IMG/VR virus record: IMGVR_UViG_3300017991_000281 | Span: 1-32,772 of that record | DNA: 32,772 nucleotides | Reading direction: 5' to 3' (one strand) | Source of the DNA: a virus | Translations under genes and position numbers: made by a program | Notes under the pieces: model-generated | The model's input: the letters and a program-made list of their open reading frames with translations, nothing else | Told to the model about the DNA's origin: nothing | Database searches by the model: none | In this document: positions 5,326 through 13,810 of the stretch, in pieces | Layout: each line of letters starts with the position of its first letter | Position numbering within the stretch: position 1 is the first letter of the stretch

Positions 5326-5814
5326 ATGGCAACAATGAAGCAAACGGTAGGTTCCTTGACTGCCTTTGGATCAGCATCAAATCTGAACTCGCTTGCCAAT
5401 AACGCAGCAAAACCGCTGGGTGAAGTGGATAATGCTACCAACGACTATCCCAATGCCAAGCTGCATTTCATAATCAATCTTGCGGTTTCTGGTTTGATAA
5501 TGGGGGGCAGTATAGAAATTTACTTTTTAAGCTGTATCGAGGATGAAGATACTAATGCCAGTTGGTCTGAGGGCATAAATCCCGACGATACGAGCGATGT
5601 GGCTTCCAGCATATACAATCTTGACCCGATTGTGACGCTCAGAGCCGATAATACAATGAATTCCGTGGATATAACATGGAATTGTAACGACCTTGCCGCC
5701 CTGGTGGGCGATTTGCCGCCCTATTGGACGTTGGTGGTCTGGAATAAATCGGGTGCTGCATTGGTCAGTTCGGGGCATACGGCTGAATATGCACCTGTAA
5801 GTTATTCAACATAA
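5326..5814 (+). CDS. Beta-rich putative virion or adhesion protein
   Basis: This 162-residue protein has no signal peptide. It looks beta-rich, with a Ser/Ala/Asn-rich start and a C-terminal PYWTLVVWNKSGAALVSS. CAGGAGATACT precedes the ATG. It sits between genes with export signals and could be a tail-associated or decoration protein. I recognise no family, so the structural role rests on composition and context. Confidence 0.5.
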   Translation: MATMKQTVGSLTAFGSASNLNSLANNAAKPLGEVDNATNDYPNAKLHFIINLAVSGLIMGGSIEIYFLSCIEDEDTNASWSEGINPDDTSDVASSIYNLDPIVTLRADNTMNSVDITWNCNDLAALVGDLPPYWTLVVWNKSGAALVSSGHTAEYAPVSYST

Positions 5815-5823
5815 GGGAAAAGT

Positions 5824-6291
5824 ATGAAAAAATTTGTACTCGTGTGTTTAATTGTTCTGTTTCCGCTTGTAGCGGTTGCTGCCGACAGCGTAACGTACAC
5901 CGCTCATGGGAAATCTGATGTCGGGGTAAAAGAATATAAGTGGGTAGCATTAAGTGATGATGGTGATGGAGCTATTTCGGGTGGGCAAAGTGACCCGATT
6001 TATGGCTATATCATTGAATTCAAAGTTGTGCCCAATTCCAGCAACCCGCCTGATTCATCTTATAATCTCGAATTGCGCGATGAGAATAATTTTGACTGGT
6101 TATTTGACGAATGTTCTGCTTTGGACGGAACCGATGCCACGAATTCGGCAAATGTGGACGTGCCTGTTACGGATTCGGGCGGTTATCCGTATCTTCATGG
6201 GGAAAGACTGACAGTTTATGCTTCTGGAATGGGGGGGTCTGGAAGTGATGGATTTACACTATATCTCAGGGTAAAGGAGTTTACAAAATGA
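5824..6291 (+). CDS. Secreted beta-rich protein, unknown
   Basis: This 155-residue protein begins with a textbook signal peptide: MKK, a hydrophobic core and AVAA at residues 17-20. The mature part is acidic and strand-rich with a Gly/Ser tract near the end (YASGMGGSGSDGFTLYLRVK). A G7 tract at 6231-6237 encodes part of it. The stop overlaps the next start by four bases. It probably acts outside the cytoplasm with the neighbouring exported proteins. No enzymatic motif seen. Confidence 0.55.
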   Translation: MKKFVLVCLIVLFPLVAVAADSVTYTAHGKSDVGVKEYKWVALSDDGDGAISGGQSDPIYGYIIEFKVVPNSSNPPDSSYNLELRDENNFDWLFDECSALDGTDATNSANVDVPVTDSGGYPYLHGERLTVYASGMGGSGSDGFTLYLRVKEFTK

Positions 6292-7040
6292 CCTGGAAAG
6301 GAAAATTTTTAGTAGCCTTAATCGCTGTTTTTGCCTGCGTTGCTATCGTTTGGGCCGGAACTTTCACGAGCTATAACGACATTACCGACCTTGCCGATAC
6401 GGATGAGTTTCTGGTTTACGATGCCTCAGAGGGTGAGGGAGATGAGCTTGCCAATGTTACTTTTGGAAGTTTGCTGGATGAAATAAGGGATACAGACAAC
6501 GATATTTGGCAGGCTGTCTATGTAGCTGCTGCCGCTTTTGAATGTGACGGGACAAATTGTGCTGACCCTAGCGCCGCACAGATTAACTCAGGCCCAAACC
6601 AATATTATACGGCCTGTTCTGATGCAGCCGGTACTATCGAATTCAGTATCGGGATGCCTGAAAACTGGGACGGGGGAAGTATTATTATCGAGCCTGTTAT
6701 GTTTTCGGCTGAGGCTACCCCTGCCGGAACTATCGAGTGGGAACTGTCGATTCAGAAATGTGCCGGCGACGAAGCGATAGATAATACATGGGTCACAACT
6801 AACGGCAATGTCTATTTCGAGGATGCGGAGACATCCAATACTACCGTAGATACTCAATACGACCTCTTCAAATGTAAGAACAAGACCGCAATGGCGGCAG
6901 GCGGAGCGGGCGGAGACCAGTTGTTCGTGAAACTCACACGGGATAACGACGACGCAACCCATGATACTTCCGAGCAGACAATCAATGTGCTTGGAGTAAA
7001 GGTTTATTACCAGATAGATGATTTTGACGAAAAGGATTAA
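6288..7040 (+). CDS. Exported or membrane-anchored beta-rich protein
   Basis: Residues 5-23 form a hydrophobic export signal ending VWA. Then comes a segment typical of phage fibre-like proteins (TSYNDITDLADTDEFLVYD), where such lines often mark the start of a structural module. The remainder is rich in Asn, Asp and Thr, with paired cysteines that may form disulphides outside the cytoplasm. It overlaps the upstream gene by four bases. Likely a secreted fibre or adhesin-like protein; the function is inferred. Confidence 0.55.
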   Translation: MTWKGKFLVALIAVFACVAIVWAGTFTSYNDITDLADTDEFLVYDASEGEGDELANVTFGSLLDEIRDTDNDIWQAVYVAAAAFECDGTNCADPSAAQINSGPNQYYTACSDAAGTIEFSIGMPENWDGGSIIIEPVMFSAEATPAGTIEWELSIQKCAGDEAIDNTWVTTNGNVYFEDAETSNTTVDTQYDLFKCKNKTAMAAGGAGGDQLFVKLTRDNDDATHDTSEQTINVLGVKVYYQIDDFDEKD

Positions 7041-7041
7041 C

Positions 7042-7848
7042 ATGAAACGCATATACATACTTTTCGCTGTTGGCATTGTGTTGATAGCCTTCGCTTGCTA
7101 CGGGTTTATGTTTGTGGGCGGGAAACCACCGGCACCAGCGGGTGATACCTACGAATACATCACTATGTTTCTCACCTTTGAGCAAAACGATAATGATGGC
7201 GACTATGACATAGACGGTGATCCCGACTGTTCAAGCGGGGATACCTCGGGGGCATACGCCGGCGCTGCGGAAGTAAACGGTGACCAGAAACAGGTTGGCA
7301 CTTATGCCCTTGATTGCCCTACTGCTGCTGATTATATGGAATTTACCACTGATGCTAATACCATTGCCCCTGGTAGCTCTGGTCGTGTTGGATTTTACCA
7401 TCATCTTAATGCTGAGGTTGCTAATACGCTTGGAGTGTTAAAAATTGAGGATGATGGGGACAATTATTTACAGATACGAATAACAGATGACGGAACGAAC
7501 TATGAATATACACTCTTTTCAAAAATTGGCGGCGACGCCATCGCTAATGTAAGCACAAATAGCAATTTTACAGAGGGAACATGGTATTGGGTCGAACTTA
7601 ACTGGTACAGTACCACCACTACAATAACGCTGGAAATTTTTGATACGTCTGGAAATTCTATTGAATCTATCAACGATACTGCTGGTTTTACTGGCTTTAC
7701 AACAGCTACCATTCAGCTAGGGGAATTCTTTTCCCAGCCAGCAGATCACTCGTTTGACAATGTAATCTTTGCTGATAGCTATGAACACGCTCTAGTCAGC
7801 TTACGAGATAATACAACGTGCCAGGATTTAAGCGGATGTTGTCCATGA
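7042..7848 (+). CDS. LamG/concanavalin-like exported protein
   Basis: The start at 7042 is preferred over 7018 because AAGGA is correctly placed and the upstream gene ends at 7040. Residues 1-19 are a hydrophobic signal ending AFAC, which could be a non-standard lipobox. The mature part has the strand pattern and motifs of a laminin-G/concanavalin-A-like fold (VGFYHHLNAEVANTLGVLKI, NYLQIRITDDGTNYEYTLF, TEGTWYWVELNWYS, HSFDNVIFADSYE). Such domains bind sugars or other ligands. Cysteines near residues 62 and 92 and at the C-terminus may form disulphides. Probably a surface or tail-associated lectin. Confidence 0.65.
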   Translation: MKRIYILFAVGIVLIAFACYGFMFVGGKPPAPAGDTYEYITMFLTFEQNDNDGDYDIDGDPDCSSGDTSGAYAGAAEVNGDQKQVGTYALDCPTAADYMEFTTDANTIAPGSSGRVGFYHHLNAEVANTLGVLKIEDDGDNYLQIRITDDGTNYEYTLFSKIGGDAIANVSTNSNFTEGTWYWVELNWYSTTTTITLEIFDTSGNSIESINDTAGFTGFTTATIQLGEFFSQPADHSFDNVIFADSYEHALVSLRDNTTCQDLSGCCP

Positions 7849-8942
7849 TCAAGAAAATAATATTTGGTTTTATTGTCTTGTTTTGGCCGATAGCGGCCAT
7901 TGCTGCCCCCTCCATAACTGACATCACATGGTCGGGGTCATTGGCCGATGAAACCGTTATAACCATAACCGGCAGCAGTTTTGGGTCAAAAACAAATGCC
8001 AAACCTGTGGCATGGGCGGATTTTGAGGGGGGTTCGATTGCCTTTGATACCAGTCTTTGTGTAACCGAAACTTCAATAGTAAACAATTCCAGCAGAGTAT
8101 CCATTCATAGCACCGAAGGAGATCAACCGCACACAGATTCAAACTATTGTGGAAGATCACCGGATTTCTCAGGGCTTGGCGGGTCTTATATAGTAACTAT
8201 CGGTTTGGATGATTCTAATTACGCAAACGATCATTGGTATGTATTCTGTAGAAGGTACTATGATTCTGGTTTGTTTGATAATAATAACAGTACAAACGTG
8301 AAACTCGATGGTCGGTTTATGACCAGTGATGAAAAATCACAAACCTATATTATTCTTTGGTCAACCGATACCAACCAACTAAGAAATGGGGAAGCCAGTT
8401 GCACAGCCAATGATAGTATGACTTATCAGGTATATGACTATCTTAGCGAGTGGTTTACTGTTGAATGGGAAATGGATCAAGGAGACGCTGGTTCTTCAAA
8501 TGGCGTTTACCATAATTGGATAAATGGTAGTGCCGTTTCTCAAGAACTTACCGACATGGCTGGAAGGTGCACTGGTGAGGGAACATGGTGTCATTTGAAT
8601 ATGCAGGTATATTTTTGTGATGGTGATGATTTGCCTAGTAGTACGAAATACGCCTATTGGGATGATTTTTACGTGGACAACACATGGTCCCGCGTCATGG
8701 TAGGCGATAACGCAACCTATGAATCTTGCACATGGCGACACCCTGTTATTCCGACAGCGTGGGCCGATGGAGAGATTACGGCAGAATTTAAGCGGGGAGG
8801 GCAAACAGGAACCGCCTATATCTTTGTGGTTGATTCAAGCGGAGATGCTTCGACAGGAGAAGAAATAACGATCGGGGGGACGGGCAATGGCACACCACAA
8901 ATCACCGGCATAACCATTGTGGAAGTCCCCTTCGATTTTTAG
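7845..8942 (+). CDS. IPT/TIG plus jelly-roll exported protein
   Basis: The ATG at 7845 overlaps the previous stop (ATGA) and gives a classical signal peptide ending AIAA; ATGs at 7836 and 7818 would only extend it. Mature residues about 22-60 (PSITDITWSGSLADETVITI, TGSSFGSK) match an IPT/TIG Ig-like domain. A long concanavalin-like region follows with WYVFCRRYYDSG, WFTVEWEMDQG and YAYWDDFYVDNTW. A final Ig-like strand set ends in AYIFVVDSSGDAS. This order resembles carbohydrate-binding surface proteins. No catalytic residues are apparent. Co-located export signals suggest it works with its neighbours outside the cell. Confidence 0.65.
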   Translation: MIKKIIFGFIVLFWPIAAIAAPSITDITWSGSLADETVITITGSSFGSKTNAKPVAWADFEGGSIAFDTSLCVTETSIVNNSSRVSIHSTEGDQPHTDSNYCGRSPDFSGLGGSYIVTIGLDDSNYANDHWYVFCRRYYDSGLFDNNNSTNVKLDGRFMTSDEKSQTYIILWSTDTNQLRNGEASCTANDSMTYQVYDYLSEWFTVEWEMDQGDAGSSNGVYHNWINGSAVSQELTDMAGRCTGEGTWCHLNMQVYFCDGDDLPSSTKYAYWDDFYVDNTWSRVMVGDNATYESCTWRHPVIPTAWADGEITAEFKRGGQTGTAYIFVVDSSGDASTGEEITIGGTGNGTPQITGITIVEVPFDF

Positions 8943-8950
8943 GAGTTTAA

Positions 8951-9145
8951 ATGGCGGAAGATCGCAGAATTAAAGATGAGGCGGAAGAAGAAATAACGGA
9001 TTTAAGCGGTGTGCCTCTGTATGATGAGGCAGCATTGGAGATATTTGTTCACGACTGTGCTGACCCGATTGACTTGGGGCCGGGTCAAGCCAACCAAAAA
9101 CCAAAACCTATAGGAGGTAAGATCAAATGTTTAGCGAAGGCTTAA
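8951..9145 (+). CDS. Small acidic hypothetical protein (64 aa)
   Basis: This 64-residue protein has an acidic N-terminal helix (MAEDRRIKDEAEEEITDLSG) and a Pro/Gly/Lys-rich tail. An AGGAG ribosome site precedes the ATG. Its last 19 bases overlap the next gene, whose AGGAGGTAAGA site lies inside it. No family recognised. Confidence 0.5.
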   Translation: MAEDRRIKDEAEEEITDLSGVPLYDEAALEIFVHDCADPIDLGPGQANQKPKPIGGKIKCLAKA

Positions 9146-9600
9146 AAATTCATGGATTTAACAGGGTCGCTATTGAAGAGGATGGCAAAATAGTAGGTGA
9201 TTCTGGCTGGGTTGGCCCCAATCAAATCACTAACCTGGGCTTTCTGAATTTCCTTGTGAAGCTCTTGGGAGCATCTTCGGGCAGCTCACAGATTGGCTAT
9301 GTGGCGCTTGGAACTGGTGGTGCCCCGGCAAGTAATGCAACCACATTACCGGGTGAAATTAGTTCAAGCACCAAGAAAGAGGCGGTGACTTTTACGAATG
9401 TGGCTTCAACTACCGCTCAATTTACAGCGACATTTTCGTCCTCTGACAGCTTTCTCAGCGGTGCATCGAATCTTTCAAATATTGGTTTGTTTGCCGCCAC
9501 TGCTGCTGATGCCACTATGTTTGCAGGCAACACCTATACGTCAAGCTCCTGCAATACGAACCAGAACGTAAACGTAACCTATCAGATTAGATTTTCGTAA
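9127..9600 (+). CDS. Phage virion protein, tail/fibre-associated type
   Basis: This 157-residue protein contains DSGWVGPNQITNLGFLNFLV, IGYVALGTGGAPASNATTLP and a Ser/Thr-rich end with QNVNVTYQIRFS. The order of a G-W-x-G-x-N-x-[IV]-x-N-x-G-F segment, a VALGTG-x-[TA]-P segment and a final beta strand is common in small tail or fibre-base proteins of diverse phages. That is recalled knowledge and was not searched. AGGAGGT precedes the ATG. No signal peptide, in contrast to the genes just upstream. Confidence 0.6.
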   Translation: MFSEGLKIHGFNRVAIEEDGKIVGDSGWVGPNQITNLGFLNFLVKLLGASSGSSQIGYVALGTGGAPASNATTLPGEISSSTKKEAVTFTNVASTTAQFTATFSSSDSFLSGASNLSNIGLFAATAADATMFAGNTYTSSSCNTNQNVNVTYQIRFS

Positions 9601-9613
9601 TCGGGGGTTGCGT

Positions 9614-10318
9614 ATGATTGTTTCTGATGAGGTCGTAAAAAAGAATCGGGAAGCACTTACACCGATAGCTGAGGCTGCGGTTATCCCCTTTCATTGGCTT
9701 TATCAGGTAAACAAGGACAGAACGTGGGAAAATACGTTCTGGTTTGGCGTTCCCATCAACCAATGTCCGTTAGATGCTTGGGTATTTCAAGAGATTATAT
9801 GGAATACAAGGCCAAACATAATTATTGAAACCGGCACTCGGTATGGTGGTGGAGCTTTTTATTACGCAAGCATATTTGATTTGTTGTGGCTTTATTTTCA
9901 ACATGAAGGAACTGTTATAACCATTGATACGGATGAGAAATACAAATGTGTTTCTCATCCCCGGATGTCCTTTTTGCACGGTTCTTCTACTGATGAGCAG
10001 ATAGTTCAGAAAGTTGGTGAAGCAATAAGGGCAAAAGACAGAGTAATGGTTGTCTTGGATTCTCTTCACACAAAAAGCCACATTGCACAAGAACTGGAAA
10101 TTTATTCCAGGCTGGTTACAAAGGATTGCTATTTGATTGTTTGTGATACGAATATTGGCGGTAATCCCATGTATCTTCCCGATGGAACCGATGTGCCTGC
10201 ACCCATCGAGGCCGTAAATGAATTCCTTGCAAATAACAGTTCCTTTGTGGTCGATGAAAGGCAAGAAAAGCATTATCTTACTTTTAACCCCGGCGGTTAC
10301 TTAAAGAGGATTTTATGA
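9614..10318 (+). CDS. Cephalosporin hydroxylase (CmcI)-like methyltransferase-fold enzyme
   Basis: The ATG at 9614 sits six bases after GGGGG and is preferred over an in-frame TTG at 9608. The 234-residue protein matches the CmcI family throughout: IIETGTRYGGGAFYYA (SAM-binding loop), TIDTDEKY, HPRMSFLHGSSTDEQIV, VMVVLDSLHTKSHIAQELEI, LIVCDTNIGG and LTFNPGGYL. Members have a SAM-dependent methyltransferase fold. In polysaccharide and antibiotic clusters they methylate or otherwise modify sugars or small molecules. Here it is followed by a methyltransferase and a glycosyltransferase, so modification of a phage- or host-surface glycan is likely. The substrate cannot be inferred. Confidence 0.8.
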   Translation: MIVSDEVVKKNREALTPIAEAAVIPFHWLYQVNKDRTWENTFWFGVPINQCPLDAWVFQEIIWNTRPNIIIETGTRYGGGAFYYASIFDLLWLYFQHEGTVITIDTDEKYKCVSHPRMSFLHGSSTDEQIVQKVGEAIRAKDRVMVVLDSLHTKSHIAQELEIYSRLVTKDCYLIVCDTNIGGNPMYLPDGTDVPAPIEAVNEFLANNSSFVVDERQEKHYLTFNPGGYLKRIL

Positions 10319-10851
10319 CTGATTGTCTATGCCATATTTTACCCCGTGAATTATGTCCTGTTCACGGGCGGGATGAGTTTATATCGAAACATGGTGGAAT
10401 CCGGCTCGATATAGGTTGCGGCAACGATAAGCAAAAAGGTTTTGTCGGCCTTGATAAAAGACCGCTACCCGAAGTTGAGATCGTTCATGATCTTGAGATA
10501 TTTCCCTATCCTTTGCCGGATGAGTGCTGTTTGATAATTGTGGGTTCCCATATCATCGAACATATTAAACCCTGGCTTACCATTGATTTGTTTGATGAGC
10601 TATGGCGGATAATGCAACCCGGAGGGGAATTGCTTCTTGCTACGCCGTATGCCGGTTCTCGCCCGTTCTGGCAAGACCCAACACACTGCAACGGTTTTAG
10701 TGAAACTACCTTTCAATATTTCGATTCAAAATCACCGCTTTATGGGATTTATAAACCGAAACCCTGGAATATACGTGCGGGATTTCCCGTTTGGCAGGCG
10801 AATGGAAACCTTGAAATTATAATGGAGAAAGCAGCGGAAGAAGATGAATAA
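10315..10851 (+). CDS. Class I SAM-dependent methyltransferase
   Basis: This 178-residue protein has motif I LDIGCG (residues 32-37), an acidic residue at the end of the second strand (GLDKRPL) and the motif-IV-like IVGSHIIEHI. WRIMQPGGELLLATPYAGSR follows. This is the small Methyltransf_11-type layout often placed with glycosyltransferases. A Cys/His cluster at the N-terminus (CLCHILPRELCPVHG) could bind a metal. The start overlaps the CmcI-like gene by four bases. Likely acts on sugar or protein. Confidence 0.75.
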   Translation: MTDCLCHILPRELCPVHGRDEFISKHGGIRLDIGCGNDKQKGFVGLDKRPLPEVEIVHDLEIFPYPLPDECCLIIVGSHIIEHIKPWLTIDLFDELWRIMQPGGELLLATPYAGSRPFWQDPTHCNGFSETTFQYFDSKSPLYGIYKPKPWNIRAGFPVWQANGNLEIIMEKAAEEDE

Positions 10852-11725
10852 AAGAATAGAGGGGCAGCCCTTAATCGAGGGTTATTCGAGCGAATTACAC
10901 AAGGCACTTTCCGGTATGTCAAAGCGTGTTATGGTTGGTATTCCCATGACAGGGCTTTTGCGGTCTGAATGGGTGATTGCACGGTATAGTCAGACTATTC
11001 CTTGCAATTGGGCACAGACCGACTGTTATCACTGGCTCAATCAATACAGTCCATTGAATTTTCTTGTTGCCGATGCCAGAAACATTATTGTTTCCAAGTG
11101 CATAGAAAATGGCTTTGAGTGGCTTTTCTTCATAGACCATGATGTAATTATACCACCGGATACGGTTCTCAGGATGAACGAGCGAATGCTTAAAGAGAAT
11201 GTTCCTGTGTGGTCCGGGCTCTATTTTACCAAATCAGTTCCAAGTGAACCGCTTGTCTACCGGGGCAGGGGAAACAGCTATTACAACAAATGGAAGATAG
11301 GTGATGAGGTTTGGGTTGATGGTCTCCCGATGGGAGTTACCATGATCCATTCTTCAATTTTAAAGGCCATGTATGATGAAAGCGAAACATACATTCTGAG
11401 GGATGCCGGGGGGGTCGAAGTTAATGCACGGCGGGTTTTCGATACTCCGGCAAAGGTTTGGTATGACCCTGAACACCACAATTGGTTTACTGAAGTGGGC
11501 ACCGAAGATTTAAACTGGTGCAGAAAGGTGATTGAGGGTAACTTTTTCAAAAAGGCCGGATGGCCCCAATATCAGAGGAAAAAATATCCCTTTCTGGTAG
11601 ATACAAAGATTTATTGCCGCCATATTGATTTTGACGGTATTCAATATCCGCACAAGGGCGAAGAAGCGGAGTTTATGGATCTAAAGAGTGAAGAAGCAAA
11701 GTTTGTGGGTCTAAATGGGCGTTAG
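10844..11725 (+). CDS. Glycosyltransferase, GT-A type
   Basis: This 293-residue protein shows a GT-A layout: strand VMVGIPMTG (residues 29-37), NFLVADARNIIVSKCIENGF, then WLFFIDHDVIIPPD with a DxD-like DHD at residues 98-100 for metal and nucleotide-sugar binding. Later motifs include VWSGLYFTK, GLPMGVTMIHSSIL and TEDLNWCRKV, with a late His (YCRHIDF). It belongs to the set of phage glycosyltransferases that accompany virion genes. A G7 run at 11410-11416 lies inside the gene. It overlaps both neighbours, so the CmcI-like enzyme, methyltransferase and glycosyltransferase form a unit. Confidence 0.7.
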   Translation: MNKRIEGQPLIEGYSSELHKALSGMSKRVMVGIPMTGLLRSEWVIARYSQTIPCNWAQTDCYHWLNQYSPLNFLVADARNIIVSKCIENGFEWLFFIDHDVIIPPDTVLRMNERMLKENVPVWSGLYFTKSVPSEPLVYRGRGNSYYNKWKIGDEVWVDGLPMGVTMIHSSILKAMYDESETYILRDAGGVEVNARRVFDTPAKVWYDPEHHNWFTEVGTEDLNWCRKVIEGNFFKKAGWPQYQRKKYPFLVDTKIYCRHIDFDGIQYPHKGEEAEFMDLKSEEAKFVGLNGR

Positions 11726-13442
11726 TCTAACCGAATATGCAAAGGGCATAGTAGGTGCCCTGATACTAACTGTTTTTTCTACGGTTACGGTAAGTGAATC
11801 CGTGGGCGTAGAGATAAGTGCGCCCTCTCCAACAGTCTACGAAGAGGTTTCAGCAGCCGAAAATATAGATTCGTATATAGGCGAATCTATCTCAAAACAT
11901 GACACAGTATCGACAAATGAAGATATATCTGCCTTATTGCCCGATGCACTAGCAATAAATAAATACGACAGCGTTGGTACAGCCGAGGATATAGATTCCA
12001 AAACTACTGTAAAACCATCTGCTTATGATAGCATTGGTGCGGCTGAAAGTGTTACGGGTACACTTTCCGACCACAAAATAAGCGTAACGGATTCACCGGC
12101 TATTACAGAAAGCGTTTCCGGTGCGCTACCTGATCTTGAAATAAACTCCAATGATACTGTTAGTGTCTCTGAAAGTGCCACGCTACATATTGCGTTTGGC
12201 GCAAGTATAACCGATTCTGTTTCTTTGTCTGAATCGGTTAGCCACGTTGTTTCGCTGGTATCCAGCCCCCATGATGACGTAACGGTTTCAGAAAATGCAA
12301 ATGCTTTTGTAAGGCTTACCAGCCTTGTCATGCTTGAATCTGTCACCGTTGAAATTTCCGCCGTTGATCTTTCGGTCAATGTAACTGATGATGTGGGTAC
12401 TGCTGAGAACATTGATGAATATATCGGATTCGGTCCAGATTTATACGACTCTGTATCCATCACTGGATCGGCTAGTGCAGCGGTTGAGGCACCCAACACA
12501 AGTCTTTTCGAGTCAATTTCTGTAGCGGAAAGTACCTCGCTTGAAACAACTACCACTCTCAGCGTTGATACCTATGAGAGTATAAGCCTTACAGAAAATT
12601 ACGATGTTAATGTTACATCATTAGCAGATTATTTATTCTGGAAATCCAAAGGCAGGATTAGGCTGCTCGAAGTAACAGCGGAAACGTCTGCCCTGCTTAT
12701 TGATGAATCGGAAACGGTATCTGCGGCAGAAAACATTAGTGCTGGAGTTGCCTCGCCAAATACGTCAGTTGCCGAAACCATTTCGGTAGCGGAAAGCACC
12801 GACCTAAAATTATCCTATCAGATTTCTGTCAATGATAGTGCCAGCATTGCTGAATCCAGTGCTGGTCAGATTGCTCTGGTAAAAAGCACTTCGGAGTCGA
12901 TAACCACGGCTGAAAGCGTTACCGGCTTAACAGGTGCCCCGGTAGCATCGGCATATGATGGCGTTTCCGTAGCTGAAGCCATAACGGTCAGCACAGCCAC
13001 ACCGGTTGAGATAAGCACCTATGATTCGGTCAGCATAGCTGAAAGTGTATCGCTTGCCCCATTTCTTGCTCTTAGTGTATCCGATACCGTTACCACGACT
13101 GAATCCATCACGAGTTCGGTATCGACATCGAATATCTCCGTATATGATGCACTGTCTATAACAGATGTTGGGGAACTGCATAGGCCGTATTTAGAGATTT
13201 CAAAATATGAAACTGTAACCATATCGGAAGTAGTTCAAAAACCTCACGTAACAATTGCGTGGCGATGGTACACGGAATATGCCGGTTATGGAATACTGGC
13301 AAATGAGCAAGGGATTTATGCCAATTCACAGAAATACGATGCTACGGGGGCAATTGTAATGACGGATGAGGCTTCTGGCAGTACAACATTTACGAAAGAG
13401 GCTTCCGGCACAAAAACATGGACTAAAGAAAGATTACCATAG
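11715..13442 (+). CDS. Repeat-rich fibre or adhesin-like protein
   Basis: This 575-residue protein has a hydrophobic N-terminal segment at about residues 12-26, then roughly twenty copies of a 19-22-residue unit with the pattern [YTN]-D-[ST]-[VI]-[ST]-x-[AS]-E-[SN]. They span about residues 40-500. A non-repeat insert near residues 305-335 contains YLFWKSKGRIRLL. The C-terminus holds two or three short units with T-K/D-E (TTFTKEASGTKTWTKE), like the ends of some phage fibres. The repeats predict a beta-rich stalk, and Ser/Thr density makes it a plausible glycosylation target of the adjacent enzymes. It overlaps the glycosyltransferase gene by 11 bases. Confidence 0.6.
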   Translation: MGVSLTEYAKGIVGALILTVFSTVTVSESVGVEISAPSPTVYEEVSAAENIDSYIGESISKHDTVSTNEDISALLPDALAINKYDSVGTAEDIDSKTTVKPSAYDSIGAAESVTGTLSDHKISVTDSPAITESVSGALPDLEINSNDTVSVSESATLHIAFGASITDSVSLSESVSHVVSLVSSPHDDVTVSENANAFVRLTSLVMLESVTVEISAVDLSVNVTDDVGTAENIDEYIGFGPDLYDSVSITGSASAAVEAPNTSLFESISVAESTSLETTTTLSVDTYESISLTENYDVNVTSLADYLFWKSKGRIRLLEVTAETSALLIDESETVSAAENISAGVASPNTSVAETISVAESTDLKLSYQISVNDSASIAESSAGQIALVKSTSESITTAESVTGLTGAPVASAYDGVSVAEAITVSTATPVEISTYDSVSIAESVSLAPFLALSVSDTVTTTESITSSVSTSNISVYDALSITDVGELHRPYLEISKYETVTISEVVQKPHVTIAWRWYTEYAGYGILANEQGIYANSQKYDATGAIVMTDEASGSTTFTKEASGTKTWTKERLP

Positions 13443-13450
13443 GAGATAGT

Positions 13451-13579
13451 ATGGCTAGGAAGAGAAAAGGTAAAAGGGATGGTACTGGACCCTATAAGGG
13501 TTCCTACCAGCAGCGTAAATACGGCACGGTAGAAATTTGCCCGGGAGAAGAAAGTTTGCAATGCAGAACAGTCAACTAA
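13451..13579 (+). CDS. Small basic phage protein (42 aa)
   Basis: The frame starts nine bases after AGGAGATAGT and encodes MARKRKGKRDGTGPYKGSYQ followed by a 22-residue tail with two cysteines. The RDGTGP segment recurs in small proteins of unrelated phages. Probably binds nucleic acid or a virion partner; function unknown. A further 24-residue frame at 13561-13635 overlaps its end but has no clear ribosome site. Confidence 0.5.
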   Translation: MARKRKGKRDGTGPYKGSYQQRKYGTVEICPGEESLQCRTVN

Positions 13580-13624
13580 TACCTGGCTGGGGCGATCCCC
13601 GGAGACGATTTACGGAGTTTTTGA

Positions 13625-13810
13625 ATGAAAGGTAAAAAACCAAAACCCCCCAAAAACTGGGAAGATATAGACGATTTTTATACCCATTGCACTTGTAATG
13701 ACTATGAATGGGAAAGCCACGAATGTCCCTATGGTGTTGAAATTAATGATGACCATGAAGAGTGCACCTGTTGCCCGTATTGCACGCAACAATGCGCAGA
13801 CGATATATAA
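13625..13810 (+). CDS. Cysteine-rich small phage protein
   Basis: This 61-residue protein has cysteines in CTCNDYEWESHEC and in a final CTCCPYCTQQCADDI cluster, with several histidines, which fits one or two zinc sites. The terminal CCPxCxxxC-x-DI pattern is familiar from small phage proteins. The start lies in the end of a doubtful micro-frame. Role unknown. Confidence 0.6.
   Translation: MKGKKPKPPKNWEDIDDFYTHCTCNDYEWESHECPYGVEINDDHEECTCCPYCTQQCADDI

Noticed and set aside
6231-6237. G7 tract in a coding region as a programmed frameshift
   Set aside because: The current frame continues to a stop that overlaps the next start properly; no alternative frame product of interest was seen.
12023-12556. 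Minus-strand frame of 177 residues within the repeat protein
   Set aside because: It is an antisense image of the Ser/Val-rich repeats; no ribosome site and no independent signal.
13561-13635. 24-residue frame between small basic and Cys-rich genes
   Set aside because: It overlaps both neighbours, lacks a clear ribosome site and is too short to judge.
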